Source: JAWLHJ01 sp040904945 (GTDB taxonomy: Bacteria; Gemmatimonadota; Gemmatimonadetes; Longimicrobiales; Gaopeijiaceae). From it: 8,533 nt of DNA. Numbering within the stretch: position 1 is the stretch's first letter; every line of letters begins with the position of its first letter. The stretch spans positions 1 through 8,533 of the forward strand of contig JBBDSM010000057.1 of NCBI GenBank assembly GCA_040904945.1, read 5' to 3'. Below the pieces are notes generated by a model. It saw only the letters and a program-made list of their open reading frames with translations, did no database searches and was not told where the DNA came from. A program made the position numbers and the translations under genes. This document shows, piece after piece, positions 6,002 to 8,533 of this stretch.

Positions 6002-7206
6002 TCCGGAAAAATGTCCTTCGGCACGTACCCCGTGACGACCTGCGTCAGGTCGACGACCTCGCTCACGCGGAAGTCCACCGCCACACTCGCGAGCGACAGC
6101 GCCTCGGCGGGTGTCAGCCCGTGCTCTTCCACCAGGAAGTCCACCACCTCCCACGTGGCGTCACGCGCCGCCCGGTCGAGGTCCAGCGCGATGCCCATCA
6201 GCATGTGATGCGTGGCGTTCTCGGCACGGGGGAGCGTCAGGGAGCGATCCTGGTGCAGCACCAGGCGGAAGGTGCCCGTGAGCGACTGCTCCACGGCGGT
6301 GCCGCTCACTTCGCCGTCGCCCTGGACCCCGTGCCCGTCCCCGACATAGAAGAGCGCCCCCTCCTGGAAGACCGGTAGGTACAGCGTGGTCCCCGCGTTG
6401 AGATCCTTGACGTCGAGGTTGCCCCCGAACGGTCCCGGCGGCCGCGAGCTCTGGACGCCAGGCACGGTCACGCCCGGCTGGCCCACGACGGGGTCGGGCG
6501 CGACTGCCATGATCCCCATGAACGGCTGAAGCGGGACCTCGATACCATTCGAATAGAATGCGACCTCGCGCCCACCGGACATCCCCGTCCGGACGAGGTG
6601 CCGCGTGCCCGGCGGAATCTCGAGCTCCGGGTCGCCGTCCCGGTAGCCGGGATACGACGGCGAGAAGACGCCGCCCCGCGCGCTCGTGTTGTTGATCCCC
6701 CAGGGCACGCGGGTCTCCATGTCGAGGATCTGGATCTCCAGGACGTCACCCGGCCGGGCTCCCTCCACGTAGATGGGACCGGTGATGACGTGGCCGCTCC
6801 GACCCTCGCGCTCCCGTCCTTCCCGGTCCTCCCAGAACGCGACGACCTGGTCGAGGATCTGATCGCGCGGGACGCCGAGCGTTTCCAGATACGCCACCGG
6901 ATGCTCGTTCTGCGTTGCGCCGGCGTGGGTGATCGTCTCGACGCGCACGGTCTCGCCGGAGGCCATGCGGAGCACCGGCTCGGCGTCCGTCGGGAACCAA
7001 CCCCAGTGCAGGTTTTCAGGCACGGCCTGGACGACGTGATCCGGTGCCGTCACCTGGACGACGCCGGAGGTTCCGGAGTCCTCCGCCGACGGGTCGGTGT
7101 TGGCGCCGCAGGCGGCGAGCATGAGCACGGCGGCACAGGCTGCGGCGCGACGCCGGTGGGCGCCGGCGCGGCCGGGAGAGCGGCGAAGGATGAGCGGATG
7201 GGACAC
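5998..7206 (-). CDS. Acetamidase/formamidase-family lipoprotein
   Basis: An FmdA/AmdA-family protein of 402 residues. The family hydrolyses short amides such as formamide or acetamide to ammonia and the acid; the substrate here is inferred. Family landmarks are HWGWFPTDAEPVLRMASGET (67-86), HVITGPIYVEGARPGDVLEI (139-158), GPFGGNLDVKDL (258-269) and GDGHGVQGDGEVSGTAVE (289-306), the last containing the conserved Gly/His/Asp-rich site. An N-terminal signal with R8-R9 and R18-R20 and lipobox L30-A-A-C33 predicts export and lipid anchoring, whereas many family members are cytoplasmic. GTG at 7206 is chosen because GAGGA lies 6 nt upstream and it gives a normal-length lipoprotein signal. A second GTG at 7278 has a better ribosome binding site but would put 57 residues before the cysteine. 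Its stop overlaps the start of the next gene by 4 nt. It is divergent from the right PadR gene. Confidence 0.88.
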   Translation of the reverse strand: MSHPLILRRSPGRAGAHRRRAAACAAVLMLAACGANTDPSAEDSGTSGVVQVTAPDHVVQAVPENLHWGWFPTDAEPVLRMASGETVRVETITHAGATQNEHPVAYLETLGVPRDQILDQVVAFWEDREGREREGRSGHVITGPIYVEGARPGDVLEIQILDMETRVPWGINNTSARGGVFSPSYPGYRDGDPELEIPPGTRHLVRTGMSGGREVAFYSNGIEVPLQPFMGIMAVAPDPVVGQPGVTVPGVQSSRPPGPFGGNLDVKDLNAGTTLYLPVFQEGALFYVGDGHGVQGDGEVSGTAVEQSLTGTFRLVLHQDRSLTLPRAENATHHMLMGIALDLDRAARDATWEVVDFLVEEHGLTPAEALSLASVAVDFRVSEVVDLTQVVTGYVPKDIFPE

Positions 7207-7281
7207 GGCGATTCCTCGGATGGCGGCGAGACACGGTGCCGCATCATGGCCTGTGGACCGGGCGCCGTGCAACGTCACGCG

Positions 7282-7289
7282 TCACCTCC
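7282..7289 (-). promoter_or_regulatory. Strong ribosome binding site upstream of an alternative amidase start
   Basis: On the minus strand GGAGGTGA (7289-7282) places GGAGG 6 nt before the in-frame GTG at 7278. This is the best Shine-Dalgarno match in the window and argues for a 426-residue product. The downstream GTG at 7206 has its own GAGGA (7217-7213) at 6 nt and gives a more ordinary signal peptide. Which start is used, or whether both are, cannot be decided from sequence alone. Confidence 0.5.
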
Positions 7290-7308
7290 CCGGGGCCGGA
7301 GAACTCCA

Positions 7309-7337
7309 TTGACACATATATCCACCGTAGATATATC
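7309..7337 (+). promoter_or_regulatory. Promoter of the right PadR-ADOP unit
   Basis: A perfect -35 hexamer TTGACA (7309-7314) is followed after 17 bp by TATATC (7332-7337), a 4/6 match to TATAAT. It lies in a short AT-rich island within GC-rich DNA. Transcription would begin near 7344, about 20 nt before the PadR ATG, which has GGAG at 7357-7360. The -10 and much of the spacer lie inside the 30-bp dyad element, so a protein bound there would block this promoter. Confidence 0.6.
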
Positions 7338-7348
7338 TGCTGTGGATA
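7319..7348. promoter_or_regulatory. Tandem dyad operator, probably for PadR
   Basis: Two 15-bp units abut exactly: TATCCACCGTAGATA (7319-7333) and TATCTGCTGTGGATA (7334-7348). They share 11 of 15 bases, and all four differences are transitions. Each has outer TATC and GATA arms separated by 7 bp. The whole 30 bp is also nearly self-complementary (26 of 30 positions), with outer arms TATCCAC and GTGGATA and a central perfect palindrome AGATATATCT (7329-7338). PadR dimers bind AT-rich dyads in their own promoters, so two dimers side by side is a natural reading. The site lies between the divergent amidase and PadR genes and overlaps the PadR promoter. Binding by this PadR protein is inferred. 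Confidence 0.65.
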
Positions 7349-7365
7349 CTTAACACGGAGCCTCG

Positions 7366-7704
7366 ATGCCCGATACGACGGATCTACCGCTACGTCCCCC
7401 GGTCTTCCACATCCTTCTGGCACTATCGACGGCCGCGCGCCACGGGCTCGGCATCGCCGACGAGGTCGAGGCGGCCTCGGAGGGCGCGGTGACGCTCGGG
7501 CCGGGCACGCTCTACCGCTCCCTCGACGAGATGTGGGACGGCGGGCTGGTCGCGCCCGCCTCGCCGCCGAGCGAGGACGCGGATCCGCGGCGCAAGTACT
7601 ACCGGCTCACGGAGTCGGGGCGCGCCCTGCTGGAAGCGGAGGTGGCGCGGCTGGAGCGGCTGGTGGATCTGGCCAAGGTGAGGGTGGCAGGGGAGCGCGC
7701 ATGA
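7366..7704 (+). CDS. PadR-family transcriptional regulator
   Basis: A complete 112-residue winged-helix regulator. PadR landmarks are PPVFHILLALSTAARHGLGI (residues 11-30, helix 1 and the HG turn), VTLGPGTLYRSLDEMWDGGLV (42-62, recognition helix region) and RRKYYRLTESGRALLEAEV (75-93, wing and following helix), then a C-terminal dimerisation helix. The ATG at 7366 has GGAG 5 nt upstream. Its stop overlaps the start of the ADOP permease (ATGA), so the two are co-translated. It differs clearly in sequence from the left PadR, so the pair is not a recent duplication. It probably represses its own promoter through the tandem dyad just upstream and may also act on the divergent amidase unit. The effector is unknown. 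Confidence 0.93.
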   Translation: MPDTTDLPLRPPVFHILLALSTAARHGLGIADEVEAASEGAVTLGPGTLYRSLDEMWDGGLVAPASPPSEDADPRRKYYRLTESGRALLEAEVARLERLVDLAKVRVAGERA

Positions 7705-8533
7705 AACTGGCGCGAGTCCTCTGCTCGCTGTACCCGGAGCGGCTCCGTCGCGCGCACGGCGCCGAGATCGAGGCGTTCGTGGAGGCACGATTGCGGCGGG
7801 CGGAGGCGGCGGGCGCGGCCCGCGTCTTCCTCGTGGTGGCCGCGACGCTGTGGGACGTGGCCCGGACATGGGCCGCGGGTTGGGGTCGAAGGTCGCATCA
7901 GGGGCTGAACGAGAACCGAAACGGGAGGGGTGGCATGGGTGGATGGGCTCAGGACATGGGATACGCGCTACGGCGGCTCCGGGCGACGCCGCTCTTCACG
8001 TTGGGCGCGGTGGCCATCATCGCGGTCGCCATCGGCGCCAACACGTCGATGTTCGCGCTGGTTCATGCGGCCCTCTTCGAGCGGCCGCCCTACGCCGAGA
8101 TCGAGCGGGTCGTCCACGTCTATCAGGACTCGGACGACGGCGAGCCGTCCTCGACGTCGTACCCCGCGTACCTCGACATGCTGGCCACGACGGACGTCTT
8201 CGCGTCGGTGGGCGCGACGTCTCCCGAGTCGGCCAATCTGACCGTCGGCGAGGGCACGCAGTCCGTCGCCATCGAGTACGCGACATCGACCCTGCTCTCC
8301 GCCCTCGGTCTCACGCCCCACCGGGGCCGATGGTTCGACGCCTCCATGGACCAGGTGGGCGCCGGCCACTTCGCGGTGGTGAGCCACGGCACGTGGGAGC
8401 GCCGCTTCGGCTCGGACGCCGGCGTGATCGGACGGACCATCGAGCTCAACGGGCAGCCGGTCGAGATCATCGGCGTCGGCCCACGGGACTTCAACGGCAT
8501 CTTCGGCTTCGCGGTCACCGACTTCTGGCTCTC
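7701..8533 (+). CDS. ADOP-type FtsX/MacB-like permease, cut by window end
   Basis: The first 277 codons of an ADOP permease. A cytoplasmic N-terminal region contains LYPERLRRAHGAEIEAFVEAR (residues 10-30) and leads to the hallmark WAQDMGYALRRLRATPLFTL (82-101). The first transmembrane helix is at about 98-121. The start of the first MacB-like periplasmic domain follows, with SYPAYLDM at 153-160 and FAVVSHGTWERRFGSDAGVIGRTIELNG at 224-251 (key residues SHG, W232 and RRFG). The remaining domains lie beyond the window. ATG at 7701 overlaps the PadR stop and has AGGGGAG 5 nt upstream. A second in-frame ATG at 7935 also has a purine-rich site (GGGAGGGG, 4 nt upstream) and would give a protein starting just before the first helix. 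The transported substrate is unknown. Confidence 0.9.
   Translation, partial: MKLARVLCSLYPERLRRAHGAEIEAFVEARLRRAEAAGAARVFLVVAATLWDVARTWAAGWGRRSHQGLNENRNGRGGMGGWAQDMGYALRRLRATPLFTLGAVAIIAVAIGANTSMFALVHAALFERPPYAEIERVVHVYQDSDDGEPSSTSYPAYLDMLATTDVFASVGATSPESANLTVGEGTQSVAIEYATSTLLSALGLTPHRGRWFDASMDQVGAGHFAVVSHGTWERRFGSDAGVIGRTIELNGQPVEIIGVGPRDFNGIFGFAVTDFWL

Noticed and set aside
6598..7353. Plus-strand 251-codon ORF opposite the amidase gene
   Set aside because: Antisense to a well-supported FmdA-family gene and running into the operator region; composition is typical of a shadow frame.
1..8533. Defence system, CRISPR array, biosynthetic cluster or RNA gene
   Set aside because: No regularly spaced repeats, nuclease or helicase motifs, large synthase genes, or tRNA/rRNA-like sequence were seen in the window.

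Overview
The window is GC-rich DNA with the gene content of a Gemmatimonadota or Acidobacteriota-like bacterium. The evidence is two PadR regulator plus ADOP (acidobacterial duplicated orphan permease, MacB/FtsX-type) modules, a bactofilin, and a large secreted carboxypeptidase-regulatory-like protein of a type I associate with Gemmatimonadota. This assignment is inferred from gene families, not from a marker gene. A run of exactly 100 Ns (2213-2312) marks an assembly gap of unknown true size. No rRNA, tRNA, CRISPR array or transposase gene is visible.

Left to right: 1-175 is non-coding and starts with a small cluster of direct and inverted repeats. On the minus strand, 176-2611 carries a PadR-family regulator followed by an ADOP permease, with the junction between them lost in the gap. 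A divergent plus-strand gene (2749-3213) encodes a DUF4442 hotdog-fold protein. Next, on the minus strand, come a short apparent gene remnant (3228-3326), a CPXCG-type cysteine-rich protein (3386-3628) whose acidic N-terminus is made by a 12-bp tandem repeat, and a bactofilin (3693-4130). A two-gene minus-strand unit follows: an acetamidase/formamidase-family lipoprotein (5998-7206) whose stop overlaps the GTG start of a secreted protein with three Ig-like/carboxypeptidase-regulatory segments (4268-6001).

A short AT-rich divergent promoter region (about 7279-7365) separates that unit from a second PadR gene (7366-7704), which overlaps a second ADOP permease by 4 nt (7701 to the window end). 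This region has a consensus -35 box and a conspicuous 30-bp site made of two abutting 15-bp repeats, each flanked by TATC and GATA. It is a good candidate operator for the adjacent PadR protein. From its position it could autoregulate PadR-ADOP and also control the divergent amidase unit.

Nothing here is convincingly a wholly new system. The observations most worth following are the tandem dyad operator, the secreted amidase coupled to a secreted carboxypeptidase-regulatory-like protein, the repeat-encoded acidic tail of the CPXCG protein, and the hidden size of the assembly gap.
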